From the NCBI GenBank assembly GCA_031287715.1, contig JAITSN010000013.1:1-32648 (forward strand): DNA of 32,648 nt, written 5' to 3'. Of this stretch, positions 7,105-15,364 are shown in pieces (position 1 is the first letter of the stretch; each line of letters starts with the position of its first letter). Below the pieces are notes generated by a model. The model made no database searches and was not told the DNA's origin. It saw only the letters and a program-made list of their open reading frames with translations. Both the position numbers and the translations under genes were made by a program. Origin of the DNA: Mediterranea sp. (in: CFB group bacteria). Lineage in GTDB: Bacteria; Bacteroidota; Bacteroidia; Bacteroidales; Bacteroidaceae.

Positions 7105-10100
7105 ATGAACATATCCGAACTTAGTATCCGCCGCCCGGTGCTGGCTACGGTGCTGACCCTGGTCATCATTCTCTTCGGCCTGATCGGCTACACCTCGTTG
7201 GGCGTCCGCGAATACCCGTCGGTCGACAACCCGATCATCTCGGTCAACTGCTCCTACCCCGGAGCCAATGCCGATGTGATCGAAAACCAGATCACCGAAC
7301 CCCTGGAACAGAACATCAACGGCATACCGGGCATCCGATCCCTGTCCAGCGTGAGCAGCCAAGGGCAAAGCCGCATCACAGTAGAGTTCGAACTATCGGT
7401 CGACCTGGAAACGGCCGCCAACGATGTGCGCGACAAGGTTTCGCGAGCGCAACGCTTCCTGCCCCGCGACTGCGACCCCCCGATCGTGTCGAAGGCCGAT
7501 GCCGACGCTTCGCCCATCCTCATGGTAGCCATCCAAAGCGACAAACGCTCGCTGCTGGAACTGAGCGAGATTGCCGACCTCACCGTGAAAGAACAACTCC
7601 AAACCATCCCCGACGTGAGCAGCGTATCCATCTGGGGAGAAAAACGCTACTCCATGCGGCTGTGGCTGGACCCCGTCAAGATGGCCGCATACGGCATCAC
7701 CCCGATAGACATTAAAAACGCAGTCGACAACGAGAACGTCGAACTGCCGTCGGGAAAGATCGAAGGCAACACCACCGAGCTGACAATCCGCACGCTGGGC
7801 CTCATGCACACGGCCGAAGAATTCAACAACCTCATCGTCAGAGAAAGCAACGACCGCATCGTTCGCTTCAGCGACATCGGCACGGCCGAACTCGGGCCGC
7901 AAGACATACAAAGCTACATGAAGATGAACGGCATCCCGATGGTCGGGGTCGTTGTGGTGCCGCAACCTGGAGCCAACCACATCGAGATTGCCAACGCCGT
8001 TTACGACCGCATGGAAATGATGAAAAAAGACCTGCCCGAAGACGTAACCACCAACTACGGGTTCGACAACACCAAATTCATCCGCGCATCCATCGACGAA
8101 GTACGCGAAACCGTCTACGTAGCCTTCCTGCTGGTTATCATCATCATCTTCCTGTTCCTGCGCGACTGGCGCGTCACCCTCGTGCCCTGCATCGTCATCC
8201 CCGTATCGCTCATCGGGGCCTTCTTCGTCATGTACCTGCTGGGCTTCTCCATCAACGTACTATCCATGCTCGCCATCGTACTATCGGTAGGACTCGTGGT
8301 AGACGATGCAATTGTGATGACGGAAAACATCTACATCCGCATCGAGCGCGGCATGACCCCCAAAGAAGCGGGAATCGAAGGCTCGAAAGAAATCTTCTTC
8401 GCCGTCATCTCAACCACCATAACCCTGGTAGCCGTATTTTTCCCTATCGTATTCATGGAAGGAATGACCGGAAGGCTGTTCCGCGAGTTCAGCATCGTCA
8501 TCTCAGGCTCGGTGATCATCTCCGCTTTCGCCGCCCTCACATTCACCCCCATGCTCGCCGCCAAACTGCTGGTCAGGCGCGAAAAGAAAAACCCGTTCTA
8601 CCGCTGGAGCGAACCCTTCTTCGAAAGCATGAACAACATCTACAACCGGTCGCTCACAGCCTTCCTGGCAAAACGCTACCTGGCACTGCCCGCCGTCATC
8701 GCCACGCTGGCCCTCATCGGATACCTGTGGAACCTCATCCCCGCCGAAATGGCACCGCTGGAAGACCGCTCGTCGGTCTCCATCAACATGCGCGGCCCCG
8801 AAGGAGTAACCTACGAATACATGCGCGACTATACCGAAGACATCAACGCCCTGGCCGACTCCCTTGTGCCCGATGCCCGGACCGTCACAGCCCGCGTCGC
8901 AAACGGCAACGGAAACCTGCAAATCTCCTTGGAAGACATCAAAGGCCGGAACTACTCGCAGATGGACGTGGCCGACAAAATAGCCAACGCCATCCAAAGC
9001 AAAACCATCGCCCGATCCTTCGTTCAACAACAAACCACGTTCGGTGGACGCCGCGGCGGAATGCCCGTACAATACGTCATCCAAGCCACAAACCTCGCCA
9101 AGCTGGAAAAAATACTGCCCACATTCATGCAAAAAGTATACGACAACCCCGTATTCCAAATGGCCGACGTCAACCTCAAATTCAGCAAACCCGAAGCACG
9201 CATCGGCATCGACCGCGACAAGGCCACCATGATGGGAGTCAGCACCCGCAACATCGCACAAACCCTGCAATACGGACTGAGCGGCCAACGCATGGGATAC
9301 TTCTACATGAACGGCAAACAATACGAAATACTCGGCGAAATCAACCGCCAACAACGCAACAAACCCGCCGACCTCCGATCCATATACATCCGCAGCAGCA
9401 AAGGCGAAATGATACAAATGGACAACCTTGTCGCCATCAGCGAAGACATCGCACCGCCGCAACTCTACCGCTTCAACCGCTTTGTGTCGGCAACCGTATC
9501 TGCCGGACTGGCCAACGGAAAAACCATCGGGCAGGGACTCGAAGAAATGGACAAGATAGCACGGGAAACCCTCGACGACACCTTCCGCACCGCCCTGACC
9601 GGCGACTCCAAAGAATACCGCGAAAGCTCATCCAGCCTGATGTTCGCCTTCATGCTTGCCATCATCCTGATCTACCTCATCCTGGCGGCACAGTTCGAAA
9701 GCTTCAAAGACCCCCTGATCATCATGCTCACCGTGCCCCTGGCCATCGCCGGCGCGCTGGTGTTCATGGCTTGCAGCGGCATCACGATGAACATCTTCAG
9801 CCAAATCGGCATCATCATGCTAATCGGTCTGGTAGCAAAAAACGGCATCCTCATCGTCGAGTTCGCCAACCAAAAACAGGAAGCAGGCATCAGCAAGCAA
9901 ACAGCCATTCGCGAAGCATCCCTCCAACGCCTGCGCCCGATCCTGATGACCAGCGCATCCACCATACTGGGACTGCTGCCGCTGGCATTCGCATCAGCCG
10001 AAGGAGCCAACGGCCGCATCGCCATGGGCGTATCCGTTGTTGGCGGCATGCTCGTATCCACCTTCCTGACGCTGTTCATCGTCCCCGCCATGTACACATA

Positions 10101-10134
10101 CATCTCAACCGGCCGCACCGGCACAAGTCTATAA
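7105..10134 (+). CDS. RND multidrug efflux transporter, inner-membrane pump (AcrB/MexB-like)
   Basis: This is a proton-driven exporter of the hydrophobe/amphiphile efflux group; it works as a trimer with the upstream adaptor. The 1009 residues show the duplicated plan: TM1 at about 12-30, a large periplasmic loop, TM2-6 at about 330-480, a second loop, and TM8-12 at about 845-1000. The proton-relay pair DD is at residues 400-401 in GLVVDDAIV, and its lysine partner is K912 in LVAKNGILIVEF, matching AcrB D407/D408/K940. Synonymous positions are strikingly C- and A-rich and T-poor compared with fabI on the same strand. A strong terminator follows five bases after the stop. Confidence 0.96.
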   Translation: MNISELSIRRPVLATVLTLVIILFGLIGYTSLGVREYPSVDNPIISVNCSYPGANADVIENQITEPLEQNINGIPGIRSLSSVSSQGQSRITVEFELSVDLETAANDVRDKVSRAQRFLPRDCDPPIVSKADADASPILMVAIQSDKRSLLELSEIADLTVKEQLQTIPDVSSVSIWGEKRYSMRLWLDPVKMAAYGITPIDIKNAVDNENVELPSGKIEGNTTELTIRTLGLMHTAEEFNNLIVRESNDRIVRFSDIGTAELGPQDIQSYMKMNGIPMVGVVVVPQPGANHIEIANAVYDRMEMMKKDLPEDVTTNYGFDNTKFIRASIDEVRETVYVAFLLVIIIIFLFLRDWRVTLVPCIVIPVSLIGAFFVMYLLGFSINVLSMLAIVLSVGLVVDDAIVMTENIYIRIERGMTPKEAGIEGSKEIFFAVISTTITLVAVFFPIVFMEGMTGRLFREFSIVISGSVIISAFAALTFTPMLAAKLLVRREKKNPFYRWSEPFFESMNNIYNRSLTAFLAKRYLALPAVIATLALIGYLWNLIPAEMAPLEDRSSVSINMRGPEGVTYEYMRDYTEDINALADSLVPDARTVTARVANGNGNLQISLEDIKGRNYSQMDVADKIANAIQSKTIARSFVQQQTTFGGRRGGMPVQYVIQATNLAKLEKILPTFMQKVYDNPVFQMADVNLKFSKPEARIGIDRDKATMMGVSTRNIAQTLQYGLSGQRMGYFYMNGKQYEILGEINRQQRNKPADLRSIYIRSSKGEMIQMDNLVAISEDIAPPQLYRFNRFVSATVSAGLANGKTIGQGLEEMDKIARETLDDTFRTALTGDSKEYRESSSSLMFAFMLAIILIYLILAAQFESFKDPLIIMLTVPLAIAGALVFMACSGITMNIFSQIGIIMLIGLVAKNGILIVEFANQKQEAGISKQTAIREASLQRLRPILMTSASTILGLLPLAFASAEGANGRIAMGVSVVGGMLVSTFLTLFIVPAMYTYISTGRTGTSL

Positions 10135-10138
10135 AGCA

Positions 10139-10189
10139 TTAAGTCTATAAGATTTTTAAGCAGGCTTAAAAACTTATAGACTTAATTTT
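10139..10189 (+). terminator. Terminator of the RND operon
   Basis: TTAAGTCTATAAG and its exact complement CTTATAGACTTAA, plus an inner TTTTTAAGC/CTTAAAAA pairing, form a stem of about 21 bp around a tiny loop (10139-10185), followed by TTTT. This clearly closes the operon. Confidence 0.88.
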
Positions 10190-10191
10190 GG

Positions 10192-10274
10192 CTATTCTAC
10201 TAAGTGCGATTAATGCGGGTTTTCGCAAAAGTGTAAACCTTCTTACATTTTCTATTCTATTAAGTGCGATTGAT
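10192..10274 (+). repeat. Pair of 23-bp direct repeats 60 bp apart
   Basis: CTATTCTAYTAAGTGCGATT plus RAT occurs at 10192-10214 and 10252-10274 with two mismatches and a spacing of exactly 60. It lies between the RND terminator and the IS-like remnant. Its purpose is unknown; it might mark an old insertion boundary. Confidence 0.6.
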
Positions 10275-10308
10275 ATTCACTCTGATTATAAAGATCATTT
10301 TAACATCA

Positions 10309-10518
10309 GGTGGTGGTGTAAAAAGCATGCTGCTATAAATATTTGGCAATCAGGTATGAGTTTGTTTTTTGTAAATGCAAATAACAATCACCCTCTATTG
10401 TTCCGATTACCAAAGCATAAAGATAAAAAGAAATGGCAAGAAATCGTATGGGGTGCAAAATTATTTATGCAAGAAATGCGGTCGACAGTTTATGTTGAGA
10501 CTTCGTCAAACTGCAAAG
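10309..10518 (+). pseudogene. Remnant of an IS1-family insertion (InsA-like zinc-ribbon fragment)
   Basis: From the ATG at 10375 the reading is MQITITLYCSDYQSIKIKRNGKKSYGVQNYLCKKCGRQF, which fits the N-terminal zinc-ribbon of IS1-type InsA proteins (NGK..G.Q.YLC..CG..F). The second cysteine of the first CxxC is tyrosine here (CSDY). Homology stops at about 10515, where the 41-bp tandem array begins. A stretch after the array (about 10800-10920) holds scraps such as KGCHS and KKVLPVSV that could be further decayed transposase, but weakly. GGTGGTGTAAAAAGCATGC at about 10309-10330 may be the old left end; no right end is found. Not functional. Confidence 0.6.
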
Positions 10519-10764
10519 CCTCGTCCGGTTTCCGGAGATCATTTCGGGAAACTCCGAAGCCCCGTCCGGTTTCCGGAGATCATTTCGGGAAACTCCGAAG
10601 CCTCGTCCGGTTTCCGGAAATCATTTCGGTAAACTCCGAAGCCTCGTCCGGTTTCCGGAAATCATTTCGGGAAACTCCGAAGCCTCGTCCGGTTTCCGGA
10701 AAGCGTTTCGGGAAACTCCGAAGCCCCGTCCGGTTTCCGGAAAGCGTTTCGGGAAACTCCGAAG
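10519..10764 (+). repeat. Six tandem copies of a 41-bp repeat
   Basis: Units start at 10519, 10560, 10601, 10642, 10683 and 10724, each exactly 41 bp, with a partial seventh start (CCTCACAG). Consensus parts are CCTCGTCCGGTTTCCGGAAA, then TCATTTCGGGAAACTCCGAAG. Each unit contains the self-complementary TTTCCGGAAA or a near form. Variation is limited to a few sites, and the last two units share AAGCG where the others have GATCA/AATCA. Because 41 is not a multiple of three, the array cannot encode a periodic peptide in one frame. Confidence 0.95.
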
Positions 10765-10924
10765 CCTCACAGAAGTCTCAGAATGGTGTTTCGGAAAAAT
10801 ATTTAGCCTCATCTACGCTGCAAACGTGTTGGGGAGTTACAACAAAGTCATTGAAAGATAAAGGTTGTCATTCAAAAAAGTGTTGCCGGTATCGGTACAC
10901 TTCCGGCATATGATCCGGCTGGAA

Positions 10925-11527
10925 CTACAACTCTTTTATATCGCTTAACGCCACTAACTTATTGACGATGGCATAGATTGTGAGGCCGGCCGCGCTGTGT
11001 ATCTGCAGCTTGCGGCTGATGTTGCGCCGGTGGGTGATTACGGTATGGATGGAAAGGTAGAGTTTATCGGCTATTTCTTTGTTCGTCATCCCTTTGACGA
11101 CGCATATGATGATTTCTTTCTCGCGCAGGCTCACTACTTCGGGATTTTCGTCGCCGGATTCGATATGTTGTAGCCGGCTGATCTTTTCCGAGATTACGCC
11201 CAAGTCATCGAAGATGGAAACCGAATCATCGTATTTGTTCAGGAGGGTGGTGTCTATGAACGAGCTTACCAAGGCAACCACGCGCACGCCTTTCCCCAGC
11301 GCGTCGCTTTTAAAACGGCTTACGTCGAAGAAATCGCCAAATGTCGGGTTGACGAAAAGAATGTGCGGCGCTTGTGTACGCAGGCAATCATTCAGTGCAT
11401 CGGGAGATGCCAGCTCGATGGGTGAGATCTTGAGGTTGGGCAGGCGCTTCAGTGCATACGCCACACCGCTGCGGATGATGACCGAGGCCTCAGCTACTCC
11501 AATGCGTATCAGGTCGTTATTCTTCAT
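10925..11527 (-). CDS. LuxR/NarL-type response-regulator-like transcription factor
   Basis: The 200-residue protein has a receiver-like N-terminal domain and a C-terminal LuxR helix-turn-helix at about residues 130-190 (SLREKEIIICVVKGMTNKEI, then ADKLYLSIHTV). The position that should hold the phosphoacceptor aspartate reads ILFVNPTFG, with N60 in its place, so ordinary phosphotransfer is unlikely and control may be by another signal. It overlaps the end of the hemerythrin-like gene by 11 bases, so the two are coupled and probably work together. The pair faces the flavodoxin operon. The DNA-binding helix looks intact. No histidine kinase is linked. The target and signal are not known. Confidence 0.88.
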   Translation of the reverse strand: MKNNDLIRIGVAEASVIIRSGVAYALKRLPNLKISPIELASPDALNDCLRTQAPHILFVNPTFGDFFDVSRFKSDALGKGVRVVALVSSFIDTTLLNKYDDSVSIFDDLGVISEKISRLQHIESGDENPEVVSLREKEIIICVVKGMTNKEIADKLYLSIHTVITHRRNISRKLQIHSAAGLTIYAIVNKLVALSDIKEL

Positions 11528-12221
11528 CTTGTATCAGTCTCTTTTCCAGTTTAAGAATTGCGGGAACAAAAAGATAGTCTTCTATCTTGCAGTGCGAATC
11601 CAGCCCTTCCTCGCAGGTATATACGTCAAACAGGGCGGCATTCAGCAGGCTTTTGTTTGCTTTGTCCGGACAGTACTTTATGAGTATGTTTTTCAGTTCG
11701 GTCAGCCTTCCGCTGATGCTGTCGTGGTGTTTGGAGAACGTGCTTATCTGGTAGTTTTTGAGGCGCTTGCCTTCGAGGAGTTCATCGACATAGGTGAAGA
11801 CGGTTCTTTCTTCGTACTCCATGTGCTTTCTGACTTCTTTCATGTATTCGTCAAAGAACTTCAGGATCAGGAAAGACACGTCGTCGTCCGAGCAGTCAAT
11901 GGCCGAGATCAGTTTGCGGCGGATACCGGGCAGGCAGAAGTCCAGGAAATAGATGTGCGCCCGCCGGAGATATTCGACCAATGCAGGGATGGATAGTTCG
12001 TTCCCGCTCTCGTCCATCCGCGAATAGCCTTCGACAACGAAGTTAACGACGGCAAGGAAAGTCGGGCAATCGACGCTGTTCATGTCGCACACCTCTTTTA
12101 CGGTCTTGTCTCCAAAGCCCAGCGAGAGTCCGAACCGGCTCATCACCTGCAACAGATTATAGTTGTCACTGATAAGGTCGATCATCTTATCCGCCGGTTC
12201 GTATTTTTGAGTTTTAGCCAT
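11517..12221 (-). CDS. Hemerythrin domain-containing protein (RIC/YtfE-like)
   Basis: The 234-residue cytoplasmic protein carries a hemerythrin-like four-helix domain with a plausible di-iron ligand set: H89 (RRAHIYF), H133 and E137 (KHMEYEE), H165/H166 (SKHHDS), and H210 and E214 (DSHCKIED). A short N-terminal segment with a cysteine (EVCDMNSVDCPTF) recalls the domain ahead of hemerythrin in ScdA/YtfE iron-cluster repair proteins, but the fit is loose. Such proteins sense or handle O2, NO or iron. Its coupling to the LuxR-type regulator downstream and its position opposite a flavodoxin suggest an iron or oxidative-stress switch; this is inference. The promoter match is at 12251-12281. Confidence 0.85.
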   Translation of the reverse strand: MAKTQKYEPADKMIDLISDNYNLLQVMSRFGLSLGFGDKTVKEVCDMNSVDCPTFLAVVNFVVEGYSRMDESGNELSIPALVEYLRRAHIYFLDFCLPGIRRKLISAIDCSDDDVSFLILKFFDEYMKEVRKHMEYEERTVFTYVDELLEGKRLKNYQISTFSKHHDSISGRLTELKNILIKYCPDKANKSLLNAALFDVYTCEEGLDSHCKIEDYLFVPAILKLEKRLIQDEE

Positions 12222-12250
12222 TCTTCTTTTTTATTTAATAATGTAGTGTG

Positions 12251-12281
12251 CAAAATAACACATTTCTCCAAGGTTCCGCAA
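12251..12281 (-). promoter_or_regulatory. Probable promoter of the hemerythrin-luxR pair
   Basis: On the minus strand, TTG (complement of 12279-12281), a 20-base spacer and TTATTTTG (complement of 12251-12258) approximate the -33/-7 pattern, with one deviation in the -7 box. The 18-bp palindrome at 12281-12298 abuts the -33 element. Confidence 0.4.
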
Positions 12282-12298
12282 TAACTACCGGTAGGTAT
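12281..12298. promoter_or_regulatory. 18-bp near-perfect palindrome, candidate operator
   Basis: ATAACTACCGGTAGGTAT is symmetrical except for one A/G pair; its core CTACCGGTAG is a perfect 10-bp palindrome. It lies in the 203-base region between the divergent hemerythrin/luxR and flavodoxin operons and touches the -33 element of the former. The size suits a dimeric regulator such as the adjacent LuxR-type protein. No second copy was noticed elsewhere in the window. Confidence 0.45.
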
Positions 12299-12388
12299 TC
12301 GCATCCTTATTTGTGGTTAGCCGTCAATAGGGATAAGGCTGCTTGAATTTAGTCATAAATGGGGATTTCGTGATTCTTTACTACAAGG

Positions 12389-12396
12389 TACCTTTG
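12389..12396 (+). promoter_or_regulatory. -7 element of the flavodoxin operon
   Basis: TACCTTTG is a perfect TAnnTTTG match 28 bases before the fldA start. The -33 position is weak (TTTCG). This is the only good promoter match seen upstream of the whole block 12425-22112. Confidence 0.65.
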
Positions 12397-12424
12397 CATC
12401 GCTAACAATTAAAAGCAAGATGAT

Positions 12425-12931
12425 ATGAATAAGATTGGTGTTTTTTATGGTTCGACCACCGGAACGACCGAGGATGTGGCGCGCAGGATCGCTGCCAAGT
12501 TGGGCGTGGCGGGAGCTGATATTCACGATGCGTCGTCTGTTACCGAGTCGATGATCGAAGGTTATGATGTGCTTCTTTTAGGCAGTTCCACTTGGGGCGA
12601 CGGCGAATTGCAGGATGATTGGTATGATTCTATCAAGGTGATTAAGAAGGCGGATCTGTCGCATAAGTTTGTGGGCCTGTTCGGTTGCGGCGATTGCGAA
12701 TCGTACGGCGATACGTTCTGCGACGCCATTGGTATCCTTTACGAAGAGTTGAAAGGCACCGGCTGTACGTTCTGCGGTGCTGTGGATACCTCCGGTTACG
12801 GGTTCGGTTCTTCCATCGCGGTTGTAAACGGCAAGTTCGCTGGGCTTCCCTTGGACGAGGGCAACGAAAGCGGCAAGACGGATGCGCGTATCGACAGCTG
12901 GGTGGAACAGATCAAAGAAGAAATCAATTAG
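12425..12931 (+). CDS. fldA: Flavodoxin, long-chain
   Basis: A cytoplasmic FMN electron carrier that substitutes for ferredoxin, typically when iron is scarce. The 168 residues show the FMN phosphate loop GSTTGTTEDVA (9-19), the SSTWGDGELQDDW loop with W57, and CGDCESYGDTFCDA with Y94; the W57/Y94 pair sandwiching the flavin is as in Anabaena flavodoxin. The extra loop (about 120-140) marks the long-chain class. It is the first gene of a tight co-directional block whose next members are porin, imelysin and di-heme oxidoreductase, so it probably reports iron status for the block. Third codon positions are rich in G and T. Confidence 0.95.
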   Translation: MNKIGVFYGSTTGTTEDVARRIAAKLGVAGADIHDASSVTESMIEGYDVLLLGSSTWGDGELQDDWYDSIKVIKKADLSHKFVGLFGCGDCESYGDTFCDAIGILYEELKGTGCTFCGAVDTSGYGFGSSIAVVNGKFAGLPLDEGNESGKTDARIDSWVEQIKEEIN

Positions 12932-12952
12932 GAAACGATAATAAAGACTGAT

Positions 12953-14248
12953 ATGAAAAAACGAACCGGCGTGCTCATCGTTTGCTTTCTGGTAGCTATC
13001 GGCTGTGTTCCGGCTCAGGAGCATCGTGGAGAATCGACGCGGAAGGAGTCCGCGCAGGAAGAATACACAACATTCCGCGTGGGCGGATATGGCGAAATGG
13101 TGGCCGGTTTCCTGGACTATGATTTCAGCCGCATGAACGGGTCGAACGCAGGCGCGGCGAAGAAAAACCGCGGCGAGATCTCCATCCCGCGCTTTATCCT
13201 TGCCTTTGACTACAAGTTTAACGCCAGCTGGATACTTGGCGCCGAAATAGAGTTTGAACATGGCGGCACGGGTGTTGCCAAGGAGATTGAATATTCGGAT
13301 GAGGGCGGCGAATATGAAACGGAGATCGAGAAAGGCGGCGAAGTAGCCTTGGAGCAATTTCATATCACGCGGCTGATCCACCGGTCGTTCAACATCCGGG
13401 CGGGGCACATCATCCTGCCTGTCGGTTTGACCAACGCCCACCACGAGCCGGTGAATTACTTCGGCACCAAACGTCCCGAAGGCGAATCGACCATCATCCC
13501 TTCCACCTGGCACGAAAACGGCATTGCTTTTTTCGGGAGCTTCGGCAAGGGCTTCGACTATGAAGTCCAGGTTGTGGCGGGGCTTGATCCGCAGGGTTTC
13601 CGTCGCCAGGACTGGGTATCCCAGGGCAAGCAAGGCTCCTTTGAGGTCAACAACTTTTCCAGCCCCGCATTTGTCGGCCGCTTGAACTACAGCGGCGTGG
13701 AAGGCCTGCGCCTTGGCGTATCCGCCTACTACAACAAGACCGGCAAAAACGCATCCAAGCCGGAGTTTACAACCGGTATCAGCGCGCCGGTGACCATCCT
13801 CACAGCTGACGTTCAGTACCGGACAAACAACGTTGTCGCCCGCGGGAACGTGATCTACGGCACACTCAGGGAGAGCATCGAACTGAACAAGGCCAACAAA
13901 AGGCTTTCGAGCAGCTCGGGATTCTCACGCACGCCCGTTGCCAAAAACGCGGTGAGCTACGGCGGAGAAGCCGGTTACAATATCGGCTCCCTTTGGAACG
14001 GCGAAAAGCGGATATTCCCTTTCGTCCGCTACGAATACTACAACCCGCAGGAGAAGACCGAAGCCGGAATGATTGCCGACAAACGCTTCCAAACAAATAT
14101 GTGGACGGTCGGAGCCAACTATTACGCCTTGCCCAACTTGGTGGTAAAGGCCGATTACAACTGCCGGAGGATCGGCAAGGGAAAATACAACGACGAGAAT
14201 GAGTTTTCCGTCGGGCTGGCCTACACAGGCTGGTTCCTCCGGAAATAA
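12953..14248 (+). CDS. Porin O/P-like outer-membrane beta-barrel
   Basis: The 431-residue product has a signal peptide (MKKRTGVLIVCFLVAIGCVPA, cut near AQE). The mature region is full of alternating beta strands with aromatic girdles, for example RVGGYGEMVAGFLDYDF and RAGHIILPVGLTNAHHEP, the latter typical of phosphate-selective porin O/P family barrels, and ends LAYTGWFLRK. It starts 21 bases after fldA. The substrate is unknown; the context suggests passage of an iron compound or small iron ligand rather than phosphate. A lipobox-like IGC at residues 16-18 is followed by a better signal peptidase I site, so lipidation is unlikely. Confidence 0.82.
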   Translation: MKKRTGVLIVCFLVAIGCVPAQEHRGESTRKESAQEEYTTFRVGGYGEMVAGFLDYDFSRMNGSNAGAAKKNRGEISIPRFILAFDYKFNASWILGAEIEFEHGGTGVAKEIEYSDEGGEYETEIEKGGEVALEQFHITRLIHRSFNIRAGHIILPVGLTNAHHEPVNYFGTKRPEGESTIIPSTWHENGIAFFGSFGKGFDYEVQVVAGLDPQGFRRQDWVSQGKQGSFEVNNFSSPAFVGRLNYSGVEGLRLGVSAYYNKTGKNASKPEFTTGISAPVTILTADVQYRTNNVVARGNVIYGTLRESIELNKANKRLSSSSGFSRTPVAKNAVSYGGEAGYNIGSLWNGEKRIFPFVRYEYYNPQEKTEAGMIADKRFQTNMWTVGANYYALPNLVVKADYNCRRIGKGKYNDENEFSVGLAYTGWFLRK

Positions 14249-14279
14249 AAGAGTGAAAAAACCAATTAAATAAACGATA

Positions 14280-15350
14280 ATGAAAATGAAAAAGTTATTC
14301 GGGGTTCTGATGATCTGCTCATCACTGTTCTTTGCCGCGTGCAGCGAAGACAAAACGAACCCGGACGATGGGAAAGTTCCTACGGAAGAAGCACTGGAAG
14401 CGGTGATCAACACATACGTTGACAGAACCGTGATCCCTACCTATGCCGATATGAAGGCAAAAGTGTCTGCCCTTAAAACAAAGGTCGATCAATTTGTTGA
14501 GGACGGCTCACAGGCCAGCCTCAACGAAGCCTGCGCCGCATGGCGCGCCGCCCGCGAACCGTGGGAGTTGTCCGAAGCATTCCTGTTCGGCCCGGCAGAC
14601 TTCCTCGGGCTTGACCCCATGCTCGACTCCTGGCCGCTGGATAAAGATGCGATCGACCAGATCCTGGCTGACCTGAACTTTGAGGAAGTGGAAGGCGATG
14701 AAAACATCCGCGGGTTCCACACTTTGGAATACCTGCTTTTCAGCGAAGGGGGCAACAAGAGTTCCGCCGGAGTTACCGCAGCCGAAAAGTCGTATATGAG
14801 GAAAGTGGCCGAACTCCTCTCGGAAGATACCGACGCGCTTCATGGCGCCTGGGCAGATTATTTCGGCAATGAATTTAAGAGCCATCAGTCCCAGCGTGTC
14901 GGAAGCGCACAAAACGCCGTGGAAGAAATCGTCGACGGATGTATGTCCATTGCCAACGAAGTCGGCTCGGCCAAGATCGGCGAACCCTACCAATTATATG
15001 CCGACGGCGATCACGAACAGGGCGTGCTGGCCGTTGAATCGTGGTACAGCTGGAACTCGCTGGACGACTACCGCAACAACATCATTTCCATAGAAAACTC
15101 TTATATGGGCGGGCGCCGCGGCTCCCGCAACACCGCCGGAAGTCTTTCCGCATTGGTGAAAACATTCGACGAGAACCTTGATACGGAAATACAGGCGGCG
15201 ATAGCCGCCGCTATTGCGGCCATCGACGGAATTCCGGCGCCATTCCGCAGCAACTTGGACAAAAGGATTGAAATCGAAAACGCCCAAGACATCCTGGACG
15301 ACCTGGAAAAAACATTGCTGAAGATCAAAAGAGCATTGGGACTTAACTGA
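14280..15350 (+). CDS. Imelysin family lipoprotein (M75-like)
   Basis: The 356-residue protein is a lipoprotein (MKMKKLFGVLMICSSLFFAAC, lipid cysteine C21). It has the imelysin signature GxHxxE as GFHTLE (145-150) and the helical repeat architecture with AAWRAAREPWELSEAFLFGP (about 86-105), a hallmark of the family. Imelysin-like proteins (IrpA, ICMP, Algp7/EfeO relatives) are periplasmic or outer-membrane proteins linked to iron uptake; the original peptidase activity is in doubt for most. Its position directly before a di-heme oxidoreductase repeats an arrangement known from iron-regulated gammaproteobacterial clusters. It lies 31 bases downstream of the porin. Confidence 0.92.
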   Translation: MKMKKLFGVLMICSSLFFAACSEDKTNPDDGKVPTEEALEAVINTYVDRTVIPTYADMKAKVSALKTKVDQFVEDGSQASLNEACAAWRAAREPWELSEAFLFGPADFLGLDPMLDSWPLDKDAIDQILADLNFEEVEGDENIRGFHTLEYLLFSEGGNKSSAGVTAAEKSYMRKVAELLSEDTDALHGAWADYFGNEFKSHQSQRVGSAQNAVEEIVDGCMSIANEVGSAKIGEPYQLYADGDHEQGVLAVESWYSWNSLDDYRNNIISIENSYMGGRRGSRNTAGSLSALVKTFDENLDTEIQAAIAAAIAAIDGIPAPFRSNLDKRIEIENAQDILDDLEKTLLKIKRALGLN

Positions 15351-15364
15351 CATAGAACGCCGGC

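Noticed and set aside
8727-10142. 471-codon frame overlapping the second half of the efflux pump gene
   Set aside because: Its Arg/His/Pro/Gln-rich translation comes from C-rich third positions of the pump gene in another frame; no motif is seen.
10519-10764. CRISPR array
   Set aside because: The unit is contiguous with no unique spacers between repeats, and no cas genes are near.
10188-10913. 241-codon frame through the 41-bp repeat array
   Set aside because: The middle is only the repeat translated in changing phase, and the ends match nothing in this frame; the IS1-like fragment lies in another frame.
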